A stretch of DNA of 64,000 bases from DATKZH01 sp964475955 (GCA_964475955.1 CAYYZY010000001.1:54168-118167); one strand, 5' to 3'. Shown: positions 1 through 8,894, numbered from the stretch's first letter. Numbers and translations are program-made. The notes: generated from the sequence alone by a model not told the origin.

Positions 1-1
1 G

Positions 2-676
2 AAGCGGGCGAAGCTGGCCGCGCTGATCGAGCATCTGGACGCCGGGATCGGCCGGGTGATGGCCTGCCTCGAGGAGACCGGCCGTGCCTCGAACACGCTG
101 GTGGTCTTTTCCAGCGACAACGGGGGCTCGATCCCGCACGGGGCCGACAACGGCCCGTTGGCCGGCGGCAAGCAGGACATGCTCGAAGGGGGCATTCGCG
201 TCCCCACGTGCGCCGTCTGGCCCGGCCGCATCCGACCGGGATCCGAGAGCGACCGCGTCGCCCTGACCATGGACCTTTTCCCCACGATCTGCGAGGCGGC
301 CGGCGCCGAGCCGCCGCGAGGGATCGACGGCCGCAGCATCCTGCCCACGCTGCTCGGCCGGCCCCAGCCGCCGGAAGACCGCACGCTCTTCTGGGTCCGC
401 CTCGAAGGGGGCCGCCGCTACCGGGGCGAGCCCTACTACGCCGCCCGCCGCGGCCCGTGCAAGATCCTCCAGAACGACGCCTTCGAGCCGTTCCGTCTCT
501 ACAACCTGGCCGAAGACCCCCAAGAAACGACCGACCTGGCAGAACGCCGCCCCGAGATGTTCGGCGAACTCAAGGCGGCGCTCGACGCCCACGTCGCCCG
601 ATGTGCCGACGTCCCCTGGCGCCTGCCCGACGGCACGGGCCCCGGGGAAATTGGGGAGCCGAATCGCGCGCCGTGA
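2..676 (+). CDS. Sulfatase, C-terminal part (cut by the window edge)
   Basis: The reading frame is open from base 2 to a TGA at 674-676, giving 224 visible residues; the N-terminal half with the formylglycine site lies outside the window. A DNGG motif at about residue 39-42 is the Asp-Asn metal-ligand pair of type I sulfatases, and it is followed by GGK and EGGIRVP, the usual pattern around the substrate-binding lysine. The end of the protein (LYNLAEDPQETTDLAERRPE) is the typical sulfatase C-terminal signature. Family members hydrolyse sulfate esters, usually outside the cytoplasm, and planctomycetes carry many of them for sulfated polysaccharides. The substrate cannot be deduced. The convergent neighbour is a sugar kinase. 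Confidence 0.93.
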   Translation, partial: KRAKLAALIEHLDAGIGRVMACLEETGRASNTLVVFSSDNGGSIPHGADNGPLAGGKQDMLEGGIRVPTCAVWPGRIRPGSESDRVALTMDLFPTICEAAGAEPPRGIDGRSILPTLLGRPQPPEDRTLFWVRLEGGRRYRGEPYYAARRGPCKILQNDAFEPFRLYNLAEDPQETTDLAERRPEMFGELKAALDAHVARCADVPWRLPDGTGPGEIGEPNRAP

Positions 677-690
677 GCGGCACGGCGCAA

Positions 691-2208
691 CTACGCATCC
701 GGTGGGCTGATGCGGCCGTAGAGGTCGCGCACGGCCGGGTAGACGTGGCGATAGGCGTCGAACCGCTCGTCGTACCGGGCGGCCCGGGCGCGGTCGGGCT
801 CGACGACGCTTACGGGCCGGACCCAGGCGTCGATCAATTCCTGCGGCTTGGCGCCGGTGTCGGCCGCGCAGGCGAGCATGGCCACGCCCAGGCAGCCGGC
901 CTCGGTGACGGCCAGCGTGGTGACGGGGCGACCGAGCACATCGGCCTTGAGCTGAGTCAGCGCGGAGCTGCGCGCGCCGCCGCCGATCGCCCGAAATTCG
1001 CGAACTTGCAGCCCCGACTGGTCGAGGAGGTCGACGTTGAGGCGCATCTCCAACGCCACGCCCTCCAGGAGGCCGCGGAGCACCTCGCCGCGGCCGGTGC
1101 CCAGGCGGAGCCCCAGCACGGCGGCCGGCACCTTGGCGTCGAAGTGCGGCGTGCCCGACGGGGTGAAGTAGGGGAGCACGAGCAGGTCGGTCGGCGCGTC
1201 GGGCAGGTTGCGCAGGAGCAGGTCGTAGGGATCGGCCCCGGTCCGGCCGGCCTCTTCCACCTCGGGCCGCCCCCACTCGTCGCGGAACCAGCGCAGCAGG
1301 TTCCCGCCGGTCAGGCTGAACGCGACCGTGGTGTACATCCCCTCAACCGTGTGGTCGTACGTGCAGAGGTTGTTGCGGAAGAGCTCGTCGGCGAAGATGG
1401 GTGATTCAAAGGCAGGGCAGATGCACTCAACCGTGCCGGTGGCGTACATGGCCACGCCCGGCTCGACCACGCCGGCGCCCAGCGCCCCGCACGGCTGGTC
1501 GTGCCCTCCGGCGACGACCGGCACGCCGGCGGGCAGGCCCAACTCGCCGGCCACGGCGGCGGGGATCGTGCCGACGATCGTGCCGGAGGGGACCGTGCGG
1601 GCCAGGCGGGAAGGGTCGAGGTCGACGGCGGCGAGGACGGCGTCGTTCCAGCGGTGGGCGCGCACGTCGAACAGCATGGTGCGGCCGGCCAACGGCCAAC
1701 TGATGGCCGGGTCGAGGCCCAGTTGCGCCTGGATCAGCTCCTCGAAGCAGTAGAGCTTCTCGGTTTGTGCCCAGATTTCCGGGCGGTGGTCGCGGAGCCA
1801 CAGCAGCTTGAAGAGGCTGAACATCGGGTGGGGCGTGTGGCCGGTGATCCTGTAGAGCCGCTCGGGGCCGAACTGACGGCTCCAGGCGTCCACCAGCGGG
1901 GCGGCGCGCGCGTCGGAGGAGACCATGGCGCGGCCCAGGATGCGGCCGTCGGCGCCGATCGGGGTAAACGCCTCGCCCTGGGAGGAGAGGCCCACGCCGC
2001 GGACCGGGTCGTCGGCCGACCCCTCGGCGGCCTCGGCGATCACCTCGCGGCACGCGCGGCACACCTCGGCCGAGTCGATTTCCGCCCAGCCCGGCTCGGG
2101 GCTCAACAGCGGGTATTCGCGGTAGGCGAGCGTGAGGAGCCGGCCGTCGGCGTCGAACCGCCCCGCCTTGCACCCGGTCGTGCCGACGTCGAGTCCCAAA
2201 TAGCTCAC
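691..2208 (-). CDS. FGGY-family carbohydrate kinase (xylulokinase-like)
   Basis: A 505-residue protein, normal length for the FGGY sugar kinase family, which phosphorylates pentoses or related sugars with ATP in the cytoplasm. The N-terminus YLGLDVGTTGCKAG is the phosphate-1 ATP-binding motif of the actin-like ATPase fold. GGHDQPCGALGAG in mid-protein carries the presumed catalytic aspartate, and ATGTVE lies just behind it. IGGGARSSALTQLKADVLG near residue 410-430 is the adenosine-binding region. It stands beside an oxidoreductase on the same strand, about 260 bases downstream of it, so the two may belong to one sugar-use region. Xylulose is the first guess, but L-fuculose or another sugar is possible. 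Confidence 0.92.
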   Translation of the reverse strand: MSYLGLDVGTTGCKAGRFDADGRLLTLAYREYPLLSPEPGWAEIDSAEVCRACREVIAEAAEGSADDPVRGVGLSSQGEAFTPIGADGRILGRAMVSSDARAAPLVDAWSRQFGPERLYRITGHTPHPMFSLFKLLWLRDHRPEIWAQTEKLYCFEELIQAQLGLDPAISWPLAGRTMLFDVRAHRWNDAVLAAVDLDPSRLARTVPSGTIVGTIPAAVAGELGLPAGVPVVAGGHDQPCGALGAGVVEPGVAMYATGTVECICPAFESPIFADELFRNNLCTYDHTVEGMYTTVAFSLTGGNLLRWFRDEWGRPEVEEAGRTGADPYDLLLRNLPDAPTDLLVLPYFTPSGTPHFDAKVPAAVLGLRLGTGRGEVLRGLLEGVALEMRLNVDLLDQSGLQVREFRAIGGGARSSALTQLKADVLGRPVTTLAVTEAGCLGVAMLACAADTGAKPQELIDAWVRPVSVVEPDRARAARYDERFDAYRHVYPAVRDLYGRISPPDA

Positions 2209-2263
2209 CGGCGTTCTCCGTGAATTCAGTGAAATCAGGGAAGGGAAACTAAGAACGGGGGAG

Positions 2264-2462
2264 GCTCACCGCGGAGGCGCAGAGACGCGGAGAGCAATCA
2301 GGTAGAGCGAGAAGGCTGGCACGCCTATCCACCCGTCCCCCACATCTATCCACCTATCCCCATTGTTCCGAGGCCCACGTCAAACCACCGAAAGGCCGAT
2401 GCCCTTCCTTTCAACCTCCTTCTCTCCACCTTTCTCTTCTCTCCGCGCCTCTGCGGTTCCCT
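2264..2462. repeat. Inverted pair of a 20-odd-base GC-rich repeat (family F)
   Basis: The space between the two genes holds CGCGGAGGCGCAGAGACGCG at about 2270-2289 and its near reverse complement, TCTCCGCGCCTCTGCGG, at about 2439-2456. A third copy with small changes lies at 39816-39839. Short pyrimidine-rich near-repeats (CTATCCACC) fill the space between the two arms. No gene was seen here. This kind of GGAGGCGCGGAGA element is common between planctomycete genes; its role is unknown. Confidence 0.6.
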
Positions 2463-2467
2463 CTCCC

Positions 2468-3484
2468 TCACAACCGCACCACCTCGCCGTTCTGGGCCGA
2501 GCGCTCGGCCGCCGCGATCAGCTCCACGGCTGCCCTGGACTCCTGCGGCGTGATCCGCTCGGGGGCGCGGCCCTCGACCACGCAGTCGGCGAAGTAGCGC
2601 AGCTCGGCGCGGAGGATGCCGAAGTATTCGCCGAAGACGCGCGGCCAGTAGAGCGTGTCGGGTAGGCGCACGCGATCCGCGTGGATCTCCAGCCCCGCCT
2701 CGCCGCAGTTGACGTAGAGCGCCCCCTCGGTGCCGATGATCTCCATGCGGGCGTCGATCTGGTAGGGGGAGTTTTCGGGCAGGTGCCACACGGATTCGAC
2801 GACCATGACCGCGTCGTTGTCGAGCCGGACCATGGCCCAGCCGCCATCCGGGTATTTGCACTTGCCCGGGTGGATCTCCTGGGCGTAGACGCTCACCGGC
2901 CTGGCCTGGGCGAACCAAAGCATCAGGTCGGCGTCGTGGATGCCGTCGCCCATCAGGGCCGAAATCTTGTCGAGCACCATCCGGCCGATGGTCACCGACA
3001 GGTTGCGCCGGGCGTGCATGGAGACGATCTTCCCCACGCGGCCCTCTTCGATCGCCTGCTTGGCCAGCGTCACGCGGGGATCGAACCGGCAGATGTGCCC
3101 AACCATGAACAGGCCGGCGCCCGCGGCGGCGGCTTCGAGGATCGCGTCGCAGTCCTCGACGGTCGGGGCCATCGGCTTCTCGAGCAACACGTGCTTGCCG
3201 GCGCGGAGGGCGTCGACGGCCACGTGGCGATGGTCGTCGACGTGCGTCGTGATGCTGACCACGTCGACGGCCGGGTCGTCCAGTAGCTGGCGGTAGTCGG
3301 TATAGCGGCGCTCGACCCCGTGCCGATCGGCCAGCTCGGCGAGCCGCTCCGGGCGCCGCGTGCAGAGGGCGGCCAGCTCGATGCCCGGCATCTGGGCAAG
3401 CGTGTCGGCGTGGACCTCGCCGAACCATCCCAACCCGATCACGGCCCATCGGACCGGCGCGCACGACGTGCTGTCTTCCCGCAT
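2468..3484 (-). CDS. Gfo/Idh/MocA family oxidoreductase
   Basis: NAD(P)-dependent sugar or inositol dehydrogenase family. The ATG at 3484 gives 338 residues; the frame stays open much further upstream, but that part is low-complexity arginine/proline sequence and overlaps a dispersed repeat, so it is not taken as coding. The Rossmann motif VIGLGWFGEVHAD lies at about residues 14-26 and the family EKP motif (LLEKPMAPTVEDCD) at about 100. Later DADLMLWF and the C-terminal alpha/beta sheet domain follow the usual order. An alternative ATG lies 12 codons upstream at 3520. The sugar substrate is unknown; the gene sits upstream of an FGGY kinase on the same strand. Confidence 0.92.
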   Translation of the reverse strand: MREDSTSCAPVRWAVIGLGWFGEVHADTLAQMPGIELAALCTRRPERLAELADRHGVERRYTDYRQLLDDPAVDVVSITTHVDDHRHVAVDALRAGKHVLLEKPMAPTVEDCDAILEAAAAGAGLFMVGHICRFDPRVTLAKQAIEEGRVGKIVSMHARRNLSVTIGRMVLDKISALMGDGIHDADLMLWFAQARPVSVYAQEIHPGKCKYPDGGWAMVRLDNDAVMVVESVWHLPENSPYQIDARMEIIGTEGALYVNCGEAGLEIHADRVRLPDTLYWPRVFGEYFGILRAELRYFADCVVEGRAPERITPQESRAAVELIAAAERSAQNGEVVRL

Positions 3485-3826
3485 TTCCCGGCTCCCGGCG
3501 TTGGTTCTCGGCGCGGGCATTCGAACCGGCCCGCCCAGCCCGGCGGCAGCGGCCGGTCCCGCAGCCTTTGGAGCCTCACGATAACGAGAATCCGCGACGG
3601 AAGGAACCCCCGCCGCAACAGGACGGCGACGAACAACGCCTCGCAGAGCGACGGCCCGCCGACGGCGCGCAACCCGCGCACCGCTTGGGCCGAGGGGGGA
3701 GCAGAGGAATCCTTGCGGCCAGACCGGCTCAGCATCGGCGGCGTCGTGCCACCGCCGGCTTCGGCAGCAGGACGGGAAGCAGGGGTGAACGCGGCGAACG
3801 CGCGGCTGCTCAGGGCATTCGCAGCT

Positions 3827-3940
3827 CGGAAAACGGCCCGGGCAGGGCGGCCTGTAGGGTGCGTGCTTGCACGCACGCCGGAAAACCGCGGTCTCCGCGT
3901 GGGTGCAAGCACCCACCCTACGGGTTTTCCGACAGGGCCT
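3827..3940. repeat. Palindromic dispersed repeat, family A, copy 1
   Basis: A 110-base imperfect palindrome. CGGAAAAC at the left end pairs with GTTTTCCG at the right end; inside are GTAGGGTGCGTGCTTGCACG and, on the other arm, GGGTGCAAGCACCCACCCTAC, around a core GGAAAACCGCGGTCTCCGCG. A second copy in the opposite orientation lies at 44237-44347. The rest of the 450-base gap between the flanking genes (3485-3938) shows no gene. It looks like a MITE- or REP-like element without its own transposase. Confidence 0.85.
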
Positions 3941-4154
3941 AGCGCTCGACCAGTCCCCAGCGTTCGGAGATCTCGGTGCCGCCGGGGGTCAGGTTGCGGA
4001 TCTTCTCGCTGATGATCCCCCTCTCCGACACGGTGGCCTTCTTGAGGCGTCCGGACAACTGCGCCAGTTTCTTGCGACGGTGTCGACGGCGTTTGATCTC
4101 CTTGCGGCGTTCACTACACGGCACTTCCAGCTCCTCTCTTGGACGCTTGGACAT
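3939..4154 (-). CDS. Small basic protein, DUF6800-like
   Basis: A 71-residue protein starting at ATG 4154 (MSKRPREELEVPCSERR). It is highly basic in its first half (KEIKRRRHRRKKLAQL) and ends with a hydrophilic tail (IRNLTPGGTEISERWGLVER). I recall this type of short lysine/arginine-rich protein as a planctomycete-restricted family, from memory only, and no function is established. The basic stretch could bind nucleic acid. The frame runs further upstream to 4253, but the added sequence is arginine/glycine filler and starts without a good ribosome site. It stands alone between a glycosyltransferase gene and a dispersed repeat. Confidence 0.65.
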   Translation of the reverse strand: MSKRPREELEVPCSERRKEIKRRRHRRKKLAQLSGRLKKATVSERGIISEKIRNLTPGGTEISERWGLVER

Positions 4155-4275
4155 TCCGGGGCCACCCGCCCCCTTCCGACGGCGACGCCCACCACGGCAT
4201 CGACCATGTCGCGAGAAACCATCTCTTCTACCAGATCGCCCATCCGCGGTCAACGGACCGCCGCCGGTTTGGCCG

Positions 4276-5910
4276 CTACGGACGGGGGGAGTTTTTGCCG
4301 GCCGGGTCGGTCGACAGGGCCTGGTGGATGATGGGCATGCGGGGGGGAGAAGCGACCGCGACGGTCATCCCGGAGTCGACCCGGAAGTAGCGTTCCGTGT
4401 CGACGTCGACGGCCTCCGACGTGTCGACCACCTGGCACTGCCCGGCGGCCGGCAACGCCGCGGCCGAACTGGCGGCCTGGGTATCCCCGTCGACCGCTTC
4501 ACGATACGCCCAAAGCTCCGCGCTGTTGGGCTCGAGCTGGAGCCACTCGTCGAGGACGGGCCGGGCGGCCTCGGTTTGGCCGTTGGAGAGCAGGGTGGCG
4601 GCCAGCCATTTCAGGCAGAACGGTTCCCGGCAGCCGGCCGCGTAGGCGCTCTGGAGCAAGCCCAACGCGGGGAGCCAATCTCGCCGGGCGGCCTTCGCGG
4701 CCCCTTCGATCGCGTGCCGAAGGGCTTTGCGCTCTCGGTCGTCGATCGGCCAGGTGTCGGCCACGCGCACGGCCTCGTCGTCCCGCCCCTCGGCGAGGCA
4801 CAGATCGACGAGGCGTCGGCGAATTCGGGCAGAGTCCTGCCACCGGGTCGAGGCCTCCCGGAGCACGCGGCGGGCCTTGTCGTCGTTGCCCTGCATCTGC
4901 AACGTCAGGGCGAGGAAGGCGGAGGCCATCTGGCCGATCTCGCACAGGTGCCAGGTTTTCGCGTCGACCTTGCCGTATCGGACCGCCGTCTCGAACGACC
5001 GGGCGGCCAGGTCGAGCCGGTTCTGGGCCTGGAGGTAGCTGCCCATGGCGCAGAGCAACTGGGCGTCGAGCGGGTAGATCTCGAGGGCTTCGAGGCAAAG
5101 GGCCACCTGACGCTCCGTTTGCGGCGGCGTGCCGTCGAAGCTCGCCAGCAGCCCGTAGTAGGCTTCGAGCATCTCGGTCGAGCCCCTCGTGGCGTGGCGG
5201 GCCGCCTCGAAGAAGGCGCGGCGGGCGGTGGCCTGGTCGTCGAGGTCGGCGCACGCCTCGCCCAGGGCGACCAGAAGACGCGGGTCGGGGCCGCCGGTCT
5301 CGGTCGCATCGAGCGCGATGAGCTTGAGGTCGCGCAGGGCGTTGCGGGCCTTGCGTTCGGGGTCATGGAGGCGCGGGTGGCGGTGGATTCTGCCCGGCGC
5401 GAGCTCGACTTCCAGTCCGGCCGCCTCGATCGAGGGGACGAGCGTCTCCCGAACGCGACCGGCGAAGCGAAGTTCCCCCAGATTGGGTAGCAGCCGCGGC
5501 TTGGCGGCCTGCTCGTTCGACGACGCCGGGTCGGCCGCCGGCGCTTCGACCATCACCAGGTACGCGGTTCGCGGATCGGGCCGGCCGTCGACGAACGCTC
5601 GCAACTGGCCGGCCGATTCGGGCGCGAGCCGTTCCCCGGCGTCGAGCCACAAGACCCAATCGCCGGCCGCCCTGGCCATCAGCCGGTTGCGGGCGTCGGA
5701 GAAGTCTTCGTTCCAGAGGGTTCGGCTGACCAACGCGCCTCGCTGCTCTGCGAGGGTCGCGGTCTGGTCGGTCGAACCGGTGTCGAGGACGAGGATCTCG
5801 TCGGCGATGGGCCGGGCGCTTTCCAGGGTGGTGGCCAACACGTCCTGCTCGTTGCGGACGATCATCGCCACCGAGAGTCGCGGGCGATCGGTTTCGGAGT
5901 GGGGAGCCAT
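4276..5910 (-). CDS. Glycosyltransferase family 2 with TPR repeats
   Basis: A 544-residue protein. Residues 10-110 form a GT-A fold: LSVAMIVRNEQDVLATTLES, then ILVLDTGSTDQT (nucleotide-sugar pocket) and WVLWLDAGE, which holds the acidic residue that usually binds the metal. From about residue 200 to 500 helical tetratricopeptide-type repeats follow (A-L-G-E-A, Y-P-L-D-A-Q-L patterns), as in the SunS-like TPR glycosyltransferases. The start ATG at 5910 has a strong AGGAGG ribosome site and overlaps the end of the upstream potassium-channel gene by 49 bases, so it is probably co-transcribed with argC-argJ. Acceptor and sugar are unknown; protein glycosylation is possible because of the TPRs. 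Confidence 0.88.
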   Translation of the reverse strand: MAPHSETDRPRLSVAMIVRNEQDVLATTLESARPIADEILVLDTGSTDQTATLAEQRGALVSRTLWNEDFSDARNRLMARAAGDWVLWLDAGERLAPESAGQLRAFVDGRPDPRTAYLVMVEAPAADPASSNEQAAKPRLLPNLGELRFAGRVRETLVPSIEAAGLEVELAPGRIHRHPRLHDPERKARNALRDLKLIALDATETGGPDPRLLVALGEACADLDDQATARRAFFEAARHATRGSTEMLEAYYGLLASFDGTPPQTERQVALCLEALEIYPLDAQLLCAMGSYLQAQNRLDLAARSFETAVRYGKVDAKTWHLCEIGQMASAFLALTLQMQGNDDKARRVLREASTRWQDSARIRRRLVDLCLAEGRDDEAVRVADTWPIDDRERKALRHAIEGAAKAARRDWLPALGLLQSAYAAGCREPFCLKWLAATLLSNGQTEAARPVLDEWLQLEPNSAELWAYREAVDGDTQAASSAAALPAAGQCQVVDTSEAVDVDTERYFRVDSGMTVAVASPPRMPIIHQALSTDPAGKNSPRP

Positions 5911-6505
5911 CCGTCCTCCTTCCTCATCGGCAAGGTGGGGGTAGACATGGTCGGAAAAAGGCGGCGTAGTCTACCCCGTCCGGGCCGTGGGGTGAAGATC
6001 GGTTTCTCTCCCGGCAACAGACGATTGTCGGTCAGTGCCAGGTAGCCCAGGGCGATCGCCTCGGTGATCCGCTCGGGGTCGTTGTCGATAACGACGAACG
6101 GCCGGTTCTCGCGCGCCAACTCGCCGGCCAGGATCTCGCCGGTCCGGCCGAAGCCGCAGACGATGACGTGACCGTTCAGACGCTCGATCTCGCGCGTCAC
6201 GCGCCTGAGGCCCAGCGCCCGGTTGATTTCTCCTTCGGTCATCATTTGGAAGAGCCCTGCCAAGACATAAAGCGCGGCCGACATGCCGAACAGGATCAGC
6301 CCGACGGTGAACACCTGGAGCTGCCAGGTCATCGGCCCGCCGACGTCGTCGCGATAGCCGACCATCGACAGGGTGGTGACCGCCATGTAGATCGAATCGA
6401 GCCAACTCCACCCGCCCATTCGGTAGCCGCACACGGCCACGATGAGAATGGCCGCCAGGATCGTCAGGCCGATCTGGAGGCGTTTGAGCGGGGGGGGGTG
6501 CTCAT
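5862..6505 (-). pseudogene. Two-TM potassium channel with shortened RCK domain; frame broken at a C9 tract
   Basis: An ATG at 6505 overlaps the argJ stop (ATGA), but a run of nine C (6490-6498 on the + strand) right after the start puts it out of frame with the body. Ten or seven C would restore a protein starting with LKRLQIGLTILAAILIVAVC, a clear first membrane helix. The in-frame body then has a pore segment TTLSMVGYRDD, where the canonical TVGYGD carries Arg in place of the second Gly, a second helix, and a TrkA-N nucleotide-binding start (VIVCGFGRTGEILAGELA). The RCK domain stops after FVVIDNDPERI...LGYLALT; the remaining 55 residues look unrelated or come from its far end. Either a real decayed or phase-switched gene or a sequencing/assembly fault. 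Confidence 0.75.
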
Positions 6506-7695
6506 GTGTGATAGTCGGCGTTGATCCGCACGTAGTCGACGGTCAGGTCGCTGGTCCAGAACCGGCACTCCGCGTCGCCTTCGGTCAGGGCGATTTGGAT
6601 GAGCGTGTCGCGGCTGGCGCGGATCGATTCGGCGGCCGCCTTGGCGTCGAAGACGACGGGCGCGCCGGCCTCGTAGAGCTGGATACCGTTGACGCGGAGG
6701 CTCAGCCCCGCCGGATCGCAGGGCACACCCGCGTAGCCGACCGCCGACACGATCCGCCCCCAGTTGGGGTCCCCCCCGGCGATGGCGGTCTTGACCAGGG
6801 CGCTGTCGGCGACGGTTCGGGCGATCTTGCGCGCGTCGTCCCGGGTGGCGCAGCCGGCCACTTCGATGGTGATCAGGTGCGTTCCGCCTTCGGCGTCGGC
6901 GGGGATCGCCCGGGCGAGCTCCACGCACACCTCGCCGAGCGCGCGGCGGAAGGCCGCCAGGTCGTCGCCGGCCAGCGGCTTCGGCTGGGCCGCGCCGCTG
7001 GCCAGCAGGAGCACGGTGTCGTTGGTACTCATGTGGCCTTCGACGCTGATGCAGTTGAAGCTCTCGTCGACGGCGGCCGCCAACTGCGCCTGGGCCACGT
7101 GGGGCTCCAGGGCCGCGTCGGTGAGCACGACGCCCAGCATCGTGGCCATGCGCGGCCCGATCATGCCGGCCCCCTTGGCCATTCCGGCGATCTCCACCTG
7201 CCCGGCCCCGGTCGACAGCGTGCGCCCGGCGAGCTTGGGGACCGTGTCGGTGGTCATCATGCTGCGGGCGGCGGCGAGGAGGGCGTCGTCGTCAGAGGCG
7301 AGGGCGGCCTGCGCGGCGTCGATTCCGGCGGCGATCCTGTCCATCGGGAGGTACTCGCCGATGATCCCCGTCGAGAGAACGAGGGCCTGGTCCTCTTCCG
7401 CGCCGCAGGCGCCGGCGGCAAGCCGGGCCATCTGGCGCGCGTCTTCCAGCCCGCGCTCACCCGTGCACGCGTTGGCGTTCCCCGAGTTGACGACGACCGC
7501 GCGCATCCGATCGCTCGGGGTCCGCTCGCGGTCGAGCGCGACGGGGGCCGCGTAGACGAGATTCTGCGTGTACACGCCGGCCGCGACGGTCGGGGCGTCG
7601 GAGACGACCAGCGCCAGGTCGCGCTTGCGCGGATCGCTCTTGATCCCGCAGTAGACGCCGGCCAATCGAAAGCCTCGGGGGACGCGAATCGCCAT
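6502..7695 (-). CDS. argJ: Glutamate N-acetyltransferase / amino-acid acetyltransferase (ArgJ)
   Basis: A 397-residue ArgJ, normal length, starting at ATG 7695 (MAIRVPRGF); an upstream ATG at 7749 adds 18 unlikely residues. ArgJ moves the acetyl group from N-acetylornithine to glutamate (cyclic arginine pathway) and in many bacteria also uses acetyl-CoA. NSGNANACTG at about 70-79 is the family substrate loop. KGAGMIGPRMATML at about 174-187 contains the self-cleavage site, with Thr185 as the nucleophile exposed by autoproteolysis into alpha and beta chains. The C-terminus NADYHT is as expected. argC lies 94 bases upstream on the same strand, forming an arginine operon, and the stop overlaps the next start. 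Confidence 0.97.
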   Translation of the reverse strand: MAIRVPRGFRLAGVYCGIKSDPRKRDLALVVSDAPTVAAGVYTQNLVYAAPVALDRERTPSDRMRAVVVNSGNANACTGERGLEDARQMARLAAGACGAEEDQALVLSTGIIGEYLPMDRIAAGIDAAQAALASDDDALLAAARSMMTTDTVPKLAGRTLSTGAGQVEIAGMAKGAGMIGPRMATMLGVVLTDAALEPHVAQAQLAAAVDESFNCISVEGHMSTNDTVLLLASGAAQPKPLAGDDLAAFRRALGEVCVELARAIPADAEGGTHLITIEVAGCATRDDARKIARTVADSALVKTAIAGGDPNWGRIVSAVGYAGVPCDPAGLSLRVNGIQLYEAGAPVVFDAKAAAESIRASRDTLIQIALTEGDAECRFWTSDLTVDYVRINADYHT

Positions 7696-7789
7696 CAAAC
7701 CACCTATTCTTGCAGAAGCCTGGGCGTCGTGCCCGTCATCCTCAACCACCCGGGAACCGCACGCCCCGCCCTGCGCGACCGCGACCGGC

Positions 7790-8797
7790 TCACATGGCCG
7801 TCGTCTCGTCGTACCCGTGCATCAGGTTGAAATTCTGCACGGCGGCGCCCGAGGCCCCCCGGACCAGGTTATCCAGGCAACTGACCGTGATCACGCGGCC
7901 GCGGGCCAGTCGCGCGGTGATGTGGCAGTAGTTGGTGCCCGATACGTCCTTGGTGCCGGGCAGATGGTCGACGACCTGGACGAACGGCTCATCGGCGTAG
8001 GCTTCGTCGAGCACCTGGAGCACCCGTTCCTCGGTCACGTCGCCCTTGGGGCGGGAGTAGGCCGTGGTCAGGATTCCGCGGTCCATCGGCGTGAGGTGAG
8101 GCGTGAAGAGGACCTCCACGTCGGTGCCGGCCACGGTGCCGAGCACCTGGTCGATCTCCGGCGTGTGGCGGTGGCGCCCGATGTTGTACGCCGAGATGCT
8201 CTCGTTGCACTCGGGGTAGTGGCTGACCAGCCTCGGGGTACGTCCGGCCCCGGTGACGCCGCTCTTGGAGTCGATCACGATGTCCGTCGGCTCGATCACG
8301 CCGGCTCGCAGCAAAGGGGCCAGCGGCAGAATGGCCGACGTCGGATAGCAGCCCGGGTTGGCCACCAGCGGGGCGTCGCGAATCTGATCGCGGAAAAGCT
8401 CGGGCATTCCGTAGACGACCTTCCCGAGCCGGTCGGGATCGGGGTGCTTCTGGTTGTACCAGGTGGCGAACACCTCGGCGTCGTTGAGGCGGTAGTCGGC
8501 ACTGAAATCGACGACCCGGGTGCCGCCGTCCAACAGATGGGGGACCAGCGACGAGCTGACGCCGTGCGGGAGGCAGAGGAACACGCACTCGGCCCTTGCG
8601 GCGACCTCGGCCGGGCTGAGCTTCTCCACGCACAGATCCAAGCGGCCCGTCAGGGAAGGGTGAATGGCGGCCACCTGCGGCTGGCCTTCCTGGATATCGG
8701 TAATGGCGGCGATCTCCACTTCGGGGTGCCGAAGCAAGATCTTGATCAGTTCCAGGGCCGTGTAGCCGGCCGCTCCGAGAATGGCGATTCGTGTCAT
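7790..8797 (-). CDS. argC: N-acetyl-gamma-glutamyl-phosphate reductase (ArgC)
   Basis: A 335-residue protein. It reduces N-acetylglutamyl phosphate to the semialdehyde with NADPH in the cytoplasm, the third step of arginine synthesis. The N-terminal GAAGYTALELIKILLRHPEV is the NADP-binding Rossmann turn. NPGCYPTSAIL near residue 150 holds the catalytic cysteine, and IDSKSGVTGAGR and HRHTPEIDQ follow with the conserved histidine. It is the first gene of the leftward argC-argJ operon, with a promoter candidate at 8865-8894 about 70 bases before the start. Confidence 0.97.
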   Translation of the reverse strand: MTRIAILGAAGYTALELIKILLRHPEVEIAAITDIQEGQPQVAAIHPSLTGRLDLCVEKLSPAEVAARAECVFLCLPHGVSSSLVPHLLDGGTRVVDFSADYRLNDAEVFATWYNQKHPDPDRLGKVVYGMPELFRDQIRDAPLVANPGCYPTSAILPLAPLLRAGVIEPTDIVIDSKSGVTGAGRTPRLVSHYPECNESISAYNIGRHRHTPEIDQVLGTVAGTDVEVLFTPHLTPMDRGILTTAYSRPKGDVTEERVLQVLDEAYADEPFVQVVDHLPGTKDVSGTNYCHITARLARGRVITVSCLDNLVRGASGAAVQNFNLMHGYDETTAM

Positions 8798-8864
8798 GGT
8801 GAACCTAAGGGAAGGGCGAATGGCTGAGGGTACGGTGGGGATAACGCGTCAATCGTAACCCCAA

Positions 8865-8894
8865 AGTATAGCGGGCGCGGGAATCGTCCGCCAA
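8865..8894 (-). promoter_or_regulatory. Promoter candidate for argC-argJ
   Basis: On the minus strand TTGGCG (8889-8894) and TATACT (8865-8870) are 18 bases apart, matching a housekeeping-sigma -35/-10 pair with a good -10. A transcript would start near 8858 and give a leader of about 60 bases before argC. No ARG-box-like operator was recognised. Confidence 0.55.
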
